Shown here: positions 28,000-36,733 of the stretch, in pieces
How positions within the stretch are numbered: position 1 is the first letter of the stretch
How the letters are laid out: each line of letters starts with the position of its first letter
Source: Notoacmeibacter ruber
GTDB taxonomy: Bacteria > Pseudomonadota > Alphaproteobacteria > Rhizobiales > Rhizobiaceae
Length of the DNA: 64,000 nucleotides
Assembly (NCBI RefSeq): GCF_003668555.1
Contig: NZ_RCWN01000001.1
Location: 558,001-622,000, forward strand
Direction: 5' to 3'
Translations under genes and position numbers: made by a program
Notes under the pieces: generated by a model
The model's database searches: none
What the model saw: only the letters and a program-made list of their open reading frames with translations
Told to the model about the DNA's origin: nothing

Positions 28000-29148
28000 C
28001 TAGTTTTCGAGCAGCGGTCCGCTCTCGGCAATCCGGCTCATATGATAGTCGGCATTGCCGAACAGCATATCGTCGACCGTGATCCGCTTGAAGTAGTGGC
28101 TGATCGCATACTCCATGGTCACGCCAACGCCGCCATGAAGTTGAATCGACGTCTCCGCAGCCTTGCGCCCCTCCTGTCCGAGCATGACCTTTGCCGAAGA
28201 AGCGGCCTTCGAGCGAACGGCGGCATCGTCATTATCGGCTTCCGACGTCGCGAACATGGCAATGGAGCGCATCTGCTCCAGCGCAATGAAGATGTCGACG
28301 CTATCGTGCTGAAGCACCTGAAACTTCGAAATTGGCACGCCGAACTGTTTGCGGTCCTTCAGATATTGGGTGGTGCTTCCAAGAATTTTCGTCAGGAGAC
28401 CGACGGCTTCGGCAGCGAGGGCGGCGATGGCCTGATCGTAGACTTTGGCAATTGCGCGATAGCCTTGCCCCTCTTCTCCAAGCAGCGCAGATGCTGGAAC
28501 CGTTACATCGGACAATATGATATCGGCCGCTGGCCGGTCGTCCTGAAGCTTGTAGCTGCGCCGCGAAATGCCCTCCGCGTTCGCATCCATGAGAAACAGG
28601 CTGATACCGTCCTGGTCGGCCGCTTCGCCGGAAGTCCGCGCCGAGACGATTAGCTTGTCGGCGTCTGCCCCATGCAGAACGATACTCTTCTCGCCATTCA
28701 GAACGTAGCTGTCGTCCGCCTTTTTGGCTGTTGTCTCGACATGGCTGAGCGTGTAGCGCGCGCCGCGCTCTCCATGGGCGAGAGCCATGACGAGTTCGCC
28801 GCCGACGATCTGCGGCACCAGTTCCGCGCGTTGTTCATCGGAGCCAGCTTCGCGCAGAATGCCACCCGCAAGAACGACGGTCGCGAGGAAAGGCTCGAGC
28901 GACAGCGCGGCGCCCAGACTCTCCATCGCGATCATGACGTCTTCCGGCCCGCCGCCATAGCCGCCATCCTCTTCGGCGAAGGGCAGCATGAGAAGGCCCA
29001 GTTCGGCCAGCTGGCCCCACACCTCTTTCGACCAGCCCGGCTCTGCCTTGCGGATTTTTTCGCGTGCCTCGAAACCGTAATTGTCGGACAGCAGCCGGTC
29101 GAGGCTGTCCTTGAGCATAGATTGTTCTTCGGTGAGATCGAAATCCAT
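28000..29148 (-). CDS. Acyl-CoA dehydrogenase
   Basis: This 382-residue flavoprotein belongs to the acyl-CoA dehydrogenase family: an all-alpha N-terminal domain, a middle beta domain, and a C-terminal domain with QLHGGVGVTMEYAISHYFKR, the FAD-contact motif. It catalyses the first step of beta-oxidation, forming trans-2-enoyl-CoA. It is the last gene of a four-gene minus-strand operon and has AGGAGG upstream. Some tandem dehydrogenases of this kind form heteromers (as in steroid side-chain degradation), so it may work with the next gene rather than alone; the chain-length preference is unknown. Confidence 0.92.
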   Translation of the reverse strand: MDFDLTEEQSMLKDSLDRLLSDNYGFEAREKIRKAEPGWSKEVWGQLAELGLLMLPFAEEDGGYGGGPEDVMIAMESLGAALSLEPFLATVVLAGGILREAGSDEQRAELVPQIVGGELVMALAHGERGARYTLSHVETTAKKADDSYVLNGEKSIVLHGADADKLIVSARTSGEAADQDGISLFLMDANAEGISRRSYKLQDDRPAADIILSDVTVPASALLGEEGQGYRAIAKVYDQAIAALAAEAVGLLTKILGSTTQYLKDRKQFGVPISKFQVLQHDSVDIFIALEQMRSIAMFATSEADNDDAAVRSKAASSAKVMLGQEGRKAAETSIQLHGGVGVTMEYAISHYFKRITVDDMLFGNADYHMSRIAESGPLLEN

Positions 29149-29185
29149 CCGATCATTCCTCCTGTGACGATCGCGTCAGGCCGGT

Positions 29186-30391
29186 TCAGAAACCGAGCAC
29201 GGCCTTGGCTATGATGTTCTTCTGGATTTCGTTCGACCCGCCATAGATCGAGACCTTGCGATAGTTGAAATAGCTCGGCGCAGCATGGGCGGCGTAGTCC
29301 GGGCCGATGGGCGGCTCGTTATGGCCTAGATAATCGTCATGCTGGCGTGGGGCGGCATAAGGTCCCATCACCTCCATCAAAAGATCGGTGCAGCGCTGCT
29401 GAATTTCGCTGCCCTTAATCTTGAGGATGGAAGAGGCCGGGTTGGGCGTTTTCGCGTCGGGATTCTTGGCATCATCTGCCACGACCCGCATCTGCGTGAT
29501 TTCCAGCGCCTTCAGATCGATCTCCAGCGCCGTCAGCTTTTCGGCAAAGCGGCGATCCTCGATCAGCGGCCGACCGCCTGCCTGTTCGATGCCGGCCAGC
29601 TCGCGGATACGCTTGGCGGCGTGCTTGCTCATGCCGATGCGGGCAATGTTTGTCCGCTCATTGCCAAGCAGGAACTTGGCATAGTCCCAGCCCTTATTCT
29701 CCTGGCCCACAAGGTTCTCGACCGGCACTTTCACATCGTCGAAGAAGACCTCGTTGACCTCGACGCCCCCGTCGACCGTCCGAATCGGGCGGACGGTAAT
29801 GCCTTCGCTCTTCATATCGATAAGCAGGAACGAAATGCCCTTTTGCAGTTTGTCGGCGTCAGGATCGGTCCGCACCAGGCAGAAGATCCAGTCGGCATGT
29901 TGGGCGAGCGTCGTCCAGGTCTTCTGACCGTTGACGACATAGTGGTCGCCCTCCTTGACCGCGCGGGTCTTGAGCGAGGCCAGGTCGGACCCGGCGCCCG
30001 GCTCGGAGAAACCCTGGCACCACCAGTCGGTCAGATCGAGGATGCGCGGCAGATATTTCTGCTTCTGTTGCTCATTGCCGAATGTGTAGATGACCGGCGC
30101 GACCATATTGACGCCGAAGGGCAGGGGAGCCGGCGCAGGATAAGCCTGCAACTCTTCCAGAAAGATATATTGCTCGACTGGGCCCCAGCCCGTACCGCCA
30201 TATGCCTCCGGCCAGTGCGGCGCACCCCAGCCCTTCTCGGCGAGGATCTTGGTCCACCGCTGAAACTGCTCTTTGCTCGGGTGGCCACTATCGACCATCG
30301 TCTCCCGGATATCGTCCGGCACGTTCTCCTGAAAGAAGGTGCGGACGTCATCGCGAAACGCGCGCTGTTCGTCGGTAAGTTGAAGATCCAT
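29186..30391 (-). CDS. Acyl-CoA dehydrogenase
   Basis: This 401-residue paralogue of the downstream dehydrogenase has the family signatures QGFSEPGAGSDLASLKT and NGQKTWTTLAQHADWIFCLVRT (substrate/flavin region), and the C-terminal YGGSNEIQKNIIAKAVLGF. AGGAG precedes the ATG. It stands 37 bases upstream of the second dehydrogenase and 12 bases downstream of the thiolase gene, so all are co-transcribed. The pairing of two different dehydrogenases suggests either two chain-length ranges or a heteromeric enzyme. Confidence 0.92.
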   Translation of the reverse strand: MDLQLTDEQRAFRDDVRTFFQENVPDDIRETMVDSGHPSKEQFQRWTKILAEKGWGAPHWPEAYGGTGWGPVEQYIFLEELQAYPAPAPLPFGVNMVAPVIYTFGNEQQKQKYLPRILDLTDWWCQGFSEPGAGSDLASLKTRAVKEGDHYVVNGQKTWTTLAQHADWIFCLVRTDPDADKLQKGISFLLIDMKSEGITVRPIRTVDGGVEVNEVFFDDVKVPVENLVGQENKGWDYAKFLLGNERTNIARIGMSKHAAKRIRELAGIEQAGGRPLIEDRRFAEKLTALEIDLKALEITQMRVVADDAKNPDAKTPNPASSILKIKGSEIQQRCTDLLMEVMGPYAAPRQHDDYLGHNEPPIGPDYAAHAAPSYFNYRKVSIYGGSNEIQKNIIAKAVLGF

Positions 30392-30403
30392 GCTGCAATC
30401 TCC

Positions 30404-31585
30404 TCAGACGATCTCGATAAGGCCGGCCGCACCCATTCCGCCTCCGACGCACATGGTGATGACGGCATATTTGGCGTTGCGGCGCTTGCCCTCAACAAGG
30501 GCGTGGCCGATCATCCGGCTACCGCTCATGCCATAGGGATGGCCGACGGCAATCGAGCCACCATTGACGTTCAGTTTTTCGTCGGGGATGCCGAGCTTGT
30601 CCCGGCAATAGAGGACCTGCACGGCAAACGCCTCGTTCAGTTCCCACAAATCGATATCGTCGACCGACAAGCCATGACGTTCCAGAAGGCGCGGCACGGC
30701 AAAGACCGGGCCGATACCCATCTCGTCAGGCGCGCATCCGGCTACATTGAAGCCGCGGAAAATGCCGAGCGGCTCAATACCGCGCTTTTCGGCTTCCTTG
30801 CTGCTCATGACGACCTGCGCGGATGCACCGTCGGAAAGCTGCGATGCGTTGCCCGCCGTGATTGTTCCGCCTTCGCGAACAGGCTTCAGGCCTGAGACGG
30901 CTTCAACTGTCGTGCCGGGACGCACGCCCTCGTCCTTTTCGACCGTCACGTCCTTGTAGGAGATCTCCTTCGTCTCCTTGTCCATGACGCCCATCGTGGT
31001 GTTGATTGGAACGATCTCGTCATCGAACTTGCCGGCGTCCTGCGCGTCGGCCGTTCGCTGCTGACTGCGCGCGCCATATTCATCCTGTGCTTCGCGCGAG
31101 ATGCCGTAGCGCTTGGCGACATTTTCCGCCGTGTCGATCATCGGCATGTAAACGTCGGCCGCGTCGCCTGAAAGAGACTTGTCGATGAGGTGGAATGTAT
31201 TGCGGTGATCGTTCTGCACGAGGCTGATCGATTCCACGCCGCCCGAAATGCCAGCGGTCACGCCATCATTGCGGATAGCATTGGCGAGCACCGCCATCGA
31301 TTGCAGACCGGAAGAACATTGCCGATCGATGGTCGAGCCTCCGACCGTGACAGGCAGTCCGGCGGACAGAAGCGCGCGGCGCGCGACATTGAGTCCGGTT
31401 GTTCCCTCCTGCATGGCGCAGCCCAGCACGACGTCTTCAATGTCGCTTCCATCCAGTCCGGATCGCTGAAGCGCGTGCTTGATGGCGTGCCCGGCCAGCG
31501 TGTGGCCCTCGGTATTGTTGAAGCCTCCGCGATAGGCCTTGCCGATCGGTGTGCGGGCCGTGGAAACGATAACTGCATCGACCAT
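30404..31585 (-). CDS. Acetyl-CoA acyltransferase (thiolase)
   Basis: This 393-residue thiolase has the acylation Cys90 in [11 protein letters not shown], the [17 protein letters not shown] motif carrying the active-site His, and the C-terminal [10 protein letters not shown] with the second catalytic Cys. In an operon with dehydrogenases and a multifunctional hydratase/dehydrogenase it is most likely a degradative FadA-type thiolase. GGAGG precedes the ATG, 41 bases after the upstream gene. Confidence 0.92.
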   Translation of the reverse strand: MVDAVIVSTARTPIGKAYRGGFNNTEGHTLAGHAIKHALQRSGLDGSDIEDVVLGCAMQEGTTGLNVARRALLSAGLPVTVGGSTIDRQCSSGLQSMAVLANAIRNDGVTAGISGGVESISLVQNDHRNTFHLIDKSLSGDAADVYMPMIDTAENVAKRYGISREAQDEYGARSQQRTADAQDAGKFDDEIVPINTTMGVMDKETKEISYKDVTVEKDEGVRPGTTVEAVSGLKPVREGGTITAGNASQLSDGASAQVVMSSKEAEKRGIEPLGIFRGFNVAGCAPDEMGIGPVFAVPRLLERHGLSVDDIDLWELNEAFAVQVLYCRDKLGIPDEKLNVNGGSIAVGHPYGMSGSRMIGHALVEGKRRNAKYAVITMCVGGGMGAAGLIEIV

Positions 31586-31626
31586 TGATTGATGTCCTCC
31601 ATGCGTCTCAGCGCTTTATCTGGCGC

Positions 31627-33723
31627 TCAAGCGCCCTGTTTCTGAAAATCCGAAAAGCTTTTGCCTTCGTCGGCCAGGCGCCGCAGAAGGGGCGATACTT
31701 CGTAAACCGGCTTTGCGGTCTCCTTGCCCCAATGCTCCAGCCGCTCGACGATCGTTGCGAGACCATGGCGGTCGGCCCAGTGCATCGGCCCGCCCTTGCC
31801 GACGGGGAAGCCATAGCCGTAGACCCAGACCACATCGATATCGGATGGTCGCGTCGCAATGCCCTCTTCGAGAATTTTCGCGCCCTCATTGATCATCGGA
31901 TAGAGCGTTCGCTCCATGATCTCATCGTCGGAGATATCGCGCCGCTCGACGCTCTTCTCCCTGGCGACACGCTCGATGATCGCCTGCGTTTCACCGCGAG
32001 GCACCGGCGTTCGCCCGTCCTCGTAACTGTAGTAGCCCTTGCCCGTCTTCTGGCCGAAATCACCCTTTTCGGCGAGCGTGTCGGCGATCTCGGCGCGTTC
32101 GCCGAGCGCCTGCCGTTTGCGCCAGCCAATATCGATGCCCGCCAGGTCGCTCATCTGATAGGGGCCCATCGGCCAGCCAAAGTCGCGGAACGCCTTGTCG
32201 ACCTGGGCCGGTGATGCGCCTTCGAGCAAGAGATCTTCTGCTTCAGCCGAGCGCGCTTCCAGCATGCGGTTGCCGACGAAGCCGTGACAGACACCAACAA
32301 CCACCGGGATCTTGCCCGCGCGTTTTCCGACTTCCAGGGCCGTCGCGATGACGTCGGGCGATGTTTCCTTGCCGCGTACGATCTCCAGCAGCTTCATCAC
32401 ATTGGCCGGTGAAAAGAAGTGTGTGCCGAGCACGTCAGCAGGACGTCCGGTGAATCCTGCGATCGCATCCACGTCAAGATAGGAGGTATTGGAGGCGAGG
32501 ATCGCACCGTCTTTTACGATCTTGTCCAACTTGCCAAAGACGTCTTCCTTGACGCCGATATCCTCGAACACGGCCTCGATGATGAGGTCGCAATCCTTCA
32601 GATCGTCATAGCTGGTCGTGCCGGAGAGGCGCGCCATGCGCTTGGCCTTGGCATCTGCGGTCATCGACCCGCGCTTGACCGAAATATCATACGTCTTCGA
32701 AACGCGATCGAGACCCTTGTCGAGCGCTTCGCGGTTCATCTCCAAAATGGTGACGTCGTAACCGCCATTGGCCAGGGACATGGCGATGCCGCCGCCCATA
32801 GTGCCCGCGCCAATCACGCCAACCTTCCTGACGGTCCTCGCTTGTACGTCCTTTCCGACGCCCGGCACCTTGGCCGCCTCGCGTTGGGCAAAGAAGATAT
32901 GGCGCTGAGCGACGGACTGCTCGCCTTCCATCAATGCGATGAACTGATCCCGCTCGAATTTCTGGCCCTCTTCAATCTCCATCGTCAGCGCGGCCTTGAC
33001 CGCGCGGCCCGCGGCAACGGGTGCGTCCAGACCGCGTTTTTTCTTCGTCTTATCGGCGATCACCGCGTCGAAGCGGTCAGGATCGTCCTTCCATTCGGCG
33101 ATCTTGTCGTCTCGATCGCGGATTCGCGTGACAGTCGTCCCAGCTTGAACCTTATCGCGGATGAAGGCGACCGCGTTTGCGATCAGATCGTCTTCGAAGA
33201 CAGCGTCGATAATGCCGTCTTCATGAGCCGCTTCGACAGGAAAGGGCTTTCCGGAAAGAATGATGTCCAACGCCCGCTCGGGGCCGACCAGTCTCGGCAT
33301 GCGCTGCGTGCCGCCAGCGCCAGGGATGAGGCCGAGATTGATCTCGGGCAGACCGACTTTCGAGCTGGCGAGGGCGACGCGATAGTCGCATCCGAAGGAA
33401 AGTTCGAGGCCGCCGCCAAGCGCCGTGCCGTGAATGGCTGCGACCGTTGGCTTGGTAATAGTTTCGAGATGGGCGATCAGCTCCGGCAAACTCGGGTTCG
33501 CCATGGCCTTGTCCGTGCCGAACTCCTTGATTTCCGCCCCGGCCACGAAAGTCCGGCCCGAGCAGGCGATCACGATTGCGTCGACGGCAGAATCGGCCTC
33601 TGCGTCTTGCAGCGCTTTGTCGAGCGCGCTCCGCATCGCGTGGCTGAGTGCATTGACCGACGGATTGTCTATCGTGAGAACGGCAATGCCGTCCTGTGCC
33701 GACGTCGAAACGATGTCGCCCAT
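31627..33723 (-). CDS. fadJ: Multifunctional enoyl-CoA hydratase / 3-hydroxyacyl-CoA dehydrogenase
   Basis: The 698-residue protein is a fusion. An N-terminal crotonase domain (1 to about 190) shows GTALGGGLELSFGCDYRVA and LGLIPGAGGTQRMPRL, with the two catalytic Glu residues. An NAD-binding dehydrogenase domain follows, with VGVIGAGTMGGGIAMSLA near 300 and the HFFSPANVMKLLEIV stretch carrying the catalytic His, then two C-terminal dehydrogenase domains. It performs the hydration and NAD-dependent oxidation steps of beta-oxidation. It is the first gene of the operon, with GGGAGG before the ATG and a promoter/operator 70-100 bases upstream. FadB, FadJ and peroxisomal-type enzymes share this layout; the symbol is provisional. 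Confidence 0.9.
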   Translation of the reverse strand: MGDIVSTSAQDGIAVLTIDNPSVNALSHAMRSALDKALQDAEADSAVDAIVIACSGRTFVAGAEIKEFGTDKAMANPSLPELIAHLETITKPTVAAIHGTALGGGLELSFGCDYRVALASSKVGLPEINLGLIPGAGGTQRMPRLVGPERALDIILSGKPFPVEAAHEDGIIDAVFEDDLIANAVAFIRDKVQAGTTVTRIRDRDDKIAEWKDDPDRFDAVIADKTKKKRGLDAPVAAGRAVKAALTMEIEEGQKFERDQFIALMEGEQSVAQRHIFFAQREAAKVPGVGKDVQARTVRKVGVIGAGTMGGGIAMSLANGGYDVTILEMNREALDKGLDRVSKTYDISVKRGSMTADAKAKRMARLSGTTSYDDLKDCDLIIEAVFEDIGVKEDVFGKLDKIVKDGAILASNTSYLDVDAIAGFTGRPADVLGTHFFSPANVMKLLEIVRGKETSPDVIATALEVGKRAGKIPVVVGVCHGFVGNRMLEARSAEAEDLLLEGASPAQVDKAFRDFGWPMGPYQMSDLAGIDIGWRKRQALGERAEIADTLAEKGDFGQKTGKGYYSYEDGRTPVPRGETQAIIERVAREKSVERRDISDDEIMERTLYPMINEGAKILEEGIATRPSDIDVVWVYGYGFPVGKGGPMHWADRHGLATIVERLEHWGKETAKPVYEVSPLLRRLADEGKSFSDFQKQGA

Positions 33724-33794
33724 ATAACCTCCCTGGAACGTCGGGCCCGTCCGTCGAAGCGTGACAGATCGGCCCGCGGCTCTAATCAGCGAGG

Positions 33795-33823
33795 CATACT
33801 ACCGAGTATGTTGCCCGATGCAA
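33795..33823 (-). promoter_or_regulatory. Promoter and 16-bp palindromic operator of the beta-oxidation operon
   Basis: On the minus strand TTGCAT (33818-33823) and TAGTAT (33796-33801) form -35 and -10 boxes with a 16-base spacer. The -10 lies inside a perfect 6+6 inverted repeat, CATACT-ACCG-AGTATG (33795-33810). A palindrome over the -10 of a fatty-acid operon is the usual site for a TetR- or GntR-type repressor released by acyl-CoA; no such regulator is next to the operon. Confidence 0.6.
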
Positions 33824-33833
33824 GGCGACTTTG

Positions 33834-35006
33834 TCAGCGCGCCGCGGCCGCCGCGTCGAGGCCGCGCCTCAGGTCCTCAATCAGGTCGTCAACATCTTCG
33901 AGACCGATCTGCAGGCGGATCACCGGGCCGCCATAATCGGACCGTGTGACGATCCGGTCGGAAAGGCTGACGAGAACCGCGAGGCTCTCATGGCCGCCCC
34001 AGCTATAGCCGAGGCCGAATATCTGGAGCGCATCAAGGAAGGCGGCGCCGTCGCTGGGCCCGCCACCATCGAGCACGATCGAGAAGAGGCCGGACGAGCC
34101 GGAGAAGTCCCGCTTCCACAGATCGTGGTCTGGATGGCTTTCCAGAGCGGGATGGAGAACGGCGCTGATGCCGTTCTGCTCTTCGCACCAGCGCGCGATC
34201 TTGAGCGCGCTCTCCTGATGATGCGCGAGGCGCACACCCATTGTCTTCAATCCGCGCTGGACCTGATAGACATCGTCCGGGCCAGCAATGCAGCCCATCC
34301 AGATGAAGGTCTCGTGAAGCTGTTCCCAGCACCGCTCATTGGCGGAAACGAGTCCGAGCAGCACATCGGAATGGCCACCAGGATATTTCGTCGCCGCATG
34401 CACCGATACGTCGACCCCGAAATCGAGCGGTCGGAAATAGAGGGGCGTGGCCCATGTATTGTCCATGATGACGATGGCATCCTGCCGATGGGCGACCTCA
34501 CTTATGGCCGGAATATCCTGGATTTCGAACGTGTTCGAGCCTGGGCTTTCGGTCCAGACCACTTTCGTGTTCGGCTGCATGTATTCGGCGATCTTCTCGC
34601 CGGCTTCTGGCGGATAATAGGTCGTCTCAATGCCCATCCGTTTCAGGACGGTATCGGCAAAGCGGCGTGTCGGGTGGTAGACGCTGTCCACGCAGAGGAG
34701 GTGGTCGCCGGTGGAGAGGAAGGCCAGAAGCGGGATGGTCACGGCGGCCAGTCCGCTCGGCACGCAAACGGTTCCGGCTGACCCTTCGAGCGCATCCACG
34801 GCGCTCGCCAGCGCGTCCGTCGTCGGTGTACCGCGCGTGCCATAAGTGTAACGCTGCTTGCGGCTCTGCATGGTTTCGACATTCGGAAAAAGAACGGTCG
34901 ATGCGTGAACGACAGGCGGATTGACGAAACCGTGGAAATCCTGCGGATCGTGGCCGGCGTGGGCCAGCAAAGTGTTCATACCCACATTTTTCGGCAGTTT
35001 CGCCAT
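33834..35006 (-). CDS. metC: Cystathionine beta-lyase (PLP-dependent trans-sulfuration enzyme)
   Basis: The ATG at 35006 matches the family start and has GGAG upstream. The 390-residue protein has the Cys/Met-metabolism PLP signature with the Schiff-base Lys207 in HAATKYPGGHSDV, the YGTRGTPT phosphate-binding stretch near residue 55, and DNTWATPLYFRPL before the Lys. The YxTxxxP region and the C-terminal SWGGHESL motif favour MetC over MetB/MetZ. It cleaves cystathionine to homocysteine, pyruvate and ammonia. It stands 110 bases upstream of the fad operon and 78 bases downstream of the monooxygenase gene. Confidence 0.88.
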   Translation of the reverse strand: MAKLPKNVGMNTLLAHAGHDPQDFHGFVNPPVVHASTVLFPNVETMQSRKQRYTYGTRGTPTTDALASAVDALEGSAGTVCVPSGLAAVTIPLLAFLSTGDHLLCVDSVYHPTRRFADTVLKRMGIETTYYPPEAGEKIAEYMQPNTKVVWTESPGSNTFEIQDIPAISEVAHRQDAIVIMDNTWATPLYFRPLDFGVDVSVHAATKYPGGHSDVLLGLVSANERCWEQLHETFIWMGCIAGPDDVYQVQRGLKTMGVRLAHHQESALKIARWCEEQNGISAVLHPALESHPDHDLWKRDFSGSSGLFSIVLDGGGPSDGAAFLDALQIFGLGYSWGGHESLAVLVSLSDRIVTRSDYGGPVIRLQIGLEDVDDLIEDLRRGLDAAAAAR

Positions 35007-35084
35007 GAAATCTCGCTCCGTTTGTTTCTGGAAGGGTGGCACGGGACGCGCGCATCATTAGCGTCGAAGGCGTCGTGCTTCGGT

Positions 35085-36290
35085 CTAGCGTCCGGCGTCG
35101 TAACCGTAGAGCCAGTCCAAATCGTTCAGCAGGCTCTCTCCGCTTCGCGTGCGCAGAACCATATTGCGGCCAAGTGAGACCGGAAAACGGGCGTGCCAGA
35201 CGAAATGGTTGAAGGCCCCCCGGCGTCGTGCTCTCGCGATGCGCGGTCGCCGCTCGGCCTCGTACTGAAGAAGAGCAGCCCGACGGTCGTCGCGCCAGGT
35301 TTGGAGGCAGCGGGCCAGAACGGCCGCGTCCTCGATGGCCATCGCGGCACCCTGCGCGGCAAAGGGCGTCATGGCGTGTGCCGCGTCACCGACCAGGGCA
35401 ATGCCACCCGGATCGATAAACGCCGTACGGGGCGGCACGGCGTGCAGACCCCAGGCCAGCCACTCTGTTTCACCGGCCAGCTTGCCGAGCCCGGGAGCAA
35501 TGCGCGATATCGCCTTTCGTGCGACGTCCGAAGACAGCTCCTCACTCCAGCCTGGGCCAGGATCCTCGCCGGCAATATTGGCCACGAGATTGACACCCTG
35601 GCCCTCGCCGAGGGGGTAAGCCACCAGATGAACGGAAGGCGCCAGGAAGGCCGAGACGCATCGCGTATCGATGCCGAAACGCGATGCCTTGGCCAGAGCA
35701 TCTTCGCCGCGCAGCAGGGCTCGGAACGCAATCTCACCGGTGAAGCGCGGCGGCAGGCCACCTCGCATCCTCATTCGGATGACCGAGCGAACACCGTCGG
35801 CCCCGACGATCAGGTGACCCCACCGCTCTTCCTCGCCGCTCGGACCGTCGATGACCGCTCGTGCGCCGACCGCATCGCAACTGGCATCGACCACTGCACG
35901 GCTCGTTTCGATGGAAATCTGCGGCTCGTTCTTCACCGCGTTCCAGAGGATCGAATGCAGCCGCGCGCGATGAATGGTGAGGTAGGGCGCGCCCCAGCGC
36001 TTCTCGGCCATCGCACCGAGCGGCAGCTCGGTAATGGCCTTGACGCTCGGCGCCGCGACAAGCCGGATAGCGTCCGGCTGATGGGATTGTTCCCGAAGCT
36101 GCTTTTCGAGGCCGAGTCGGAAAAGGATGCGGCTGGCATTCGGCGAGAGCTGGAGCCCCGCTCCGACCTCGGTCGGTTCGTCGAAACGTTCCAGCAGGGT
36201 GACGGGGCGCCCTTGCCGCGCAAGGATCAATGAGGTGGTCAGGCCGGCAATGCCTGCCCCAGCGACGATAATGGATCTGGGAGGTTCCAC
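35085..36290 (-). CDS. FAD-dependent monooxygenase (salicylate/3-hydroxybenzoate hydroxylase-like)
   Basis: This 401-residue protein starts at GTG and has the Rossmann GAGIAGL motif at residues 11-17, the GADGVRS fingerprint (DG motif) near 160 and the second FAD motif GDAAHAMTPFAAQGAAMAIEDA near 295. These define the class A flavoprotein hydroxylases that act on aromatic or quinone-ring substrates. The substrate is unknown. The CHCC zinc-finger gene is 14 bases upstream in the same operon, a pairing frequent in Hyphomicrobiales. Confidence 0.85.
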   Translation of the reverse strand: MEPPRSIIVAGAGIAGLTTSLILARQGRPVTLLERFDEPTEVGAGLQLSPNASRILFRLGLEKQLREQSHQPDAIRLVAAPSVKAITELPLGAMAEKRWGAPYLTIHRARLHSILWNAVKNEPQISIETSRAVVDASCDAVGARAVIDGPSGEEERWGHLIVGADGVRSVIRMRMRGGLPPRFTGEIAFRALLRGEDALAKASRFGIDTRCVSAFLAPSVHLVAYPLGEGQGVNLVANIAGEDPGPGWSEELSSDVARKAISRIAPGLGKLAGETEWLAWGLHAVPPRTAFIDPGGIALVGDAAHAMTPFAAQGAAMAIEDAAVLARCLQTWRDDRRAALLQYEAERRPRIARARRRGAFNHFVWHARFPVSLGRNMVLRTRSGESLLNDLDWLYGYDAGR

Positions 36291-36304
36291 GGTATTTTGC
36301 CTTT

Positions 36305-36547
36305 TCAGGCGGCGGCGACCTTGTAGGTGCAGCCTTCAGGTTTGGTTTCGTCAGCCGAGAGTTCGGGATTGTAGAGATAGAGTGTCGAGCAATAGGGACA
36401 GACTTTCTCGTCATCGCGGCCCATATCGAGAAAGACATGGGGATGGTCGAACGGCGGATTGGCGCCGACACACATGAATTCCCTGACGCCGATCTCGATG
36501 CGCTCGTGACCGGAACTGTTCTGGAAATGGGCGATGCGACTGGCCAT
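36305..36547 (-). CDS. CHCC-type zinc-finger domain protein (NDUFS6-like)
   Basis: This 80-residue protein has the spaced zinc ligands of the zf-CHCC family: Cys26, His35, Cys50 and Cys53 (DHPHVFLDMG then VCPYC). The mitochondrial homologue NDUFS6 is a complex I subunit or assembly factor; the bacterial copy is inferred to have a related role but this has not been shown from this sequence. GGAGAG precedes the ATG. It is divergent from ppk. Confidence 0.88.
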   Translation of the reverse strand: MASRIAHFQNSSGHERIEIGVREFMCVGANPPFDHPHVFLDMGRDDEKVCPYCSTLYLYNPELSADETKPEGCTYKVAAA

Positions 36548-36733
36548 TGATATCTCTCCGTTCGCCGTCTTTTTGCCGGCGTCTGTTGCGGGCCGGCAGG
36601 CAGAGGGTTTGTATCATCATGCGGGCCAATGCAAGGGTTGCCTTGCCGCTAATCGTTTGTTGCCCAATTGTTACACGATCGCGATAGGCCGCGTCGAATC
36701 AGGTTACAGCCGAGGCGACGGAGAGGACAGATC

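Noticed and set aside
29339..30895. Open frame of 518 codons on the plus strand across two fad genes
   Set aside because: Runs antisense through an acyl-CoA dehydrogenase and a thiolase, both with intact motifs.
36548..36733. Pho box in front of ppk
   Set aside because: No tandem CTGTCAT-like repeats were found in the divergent region.
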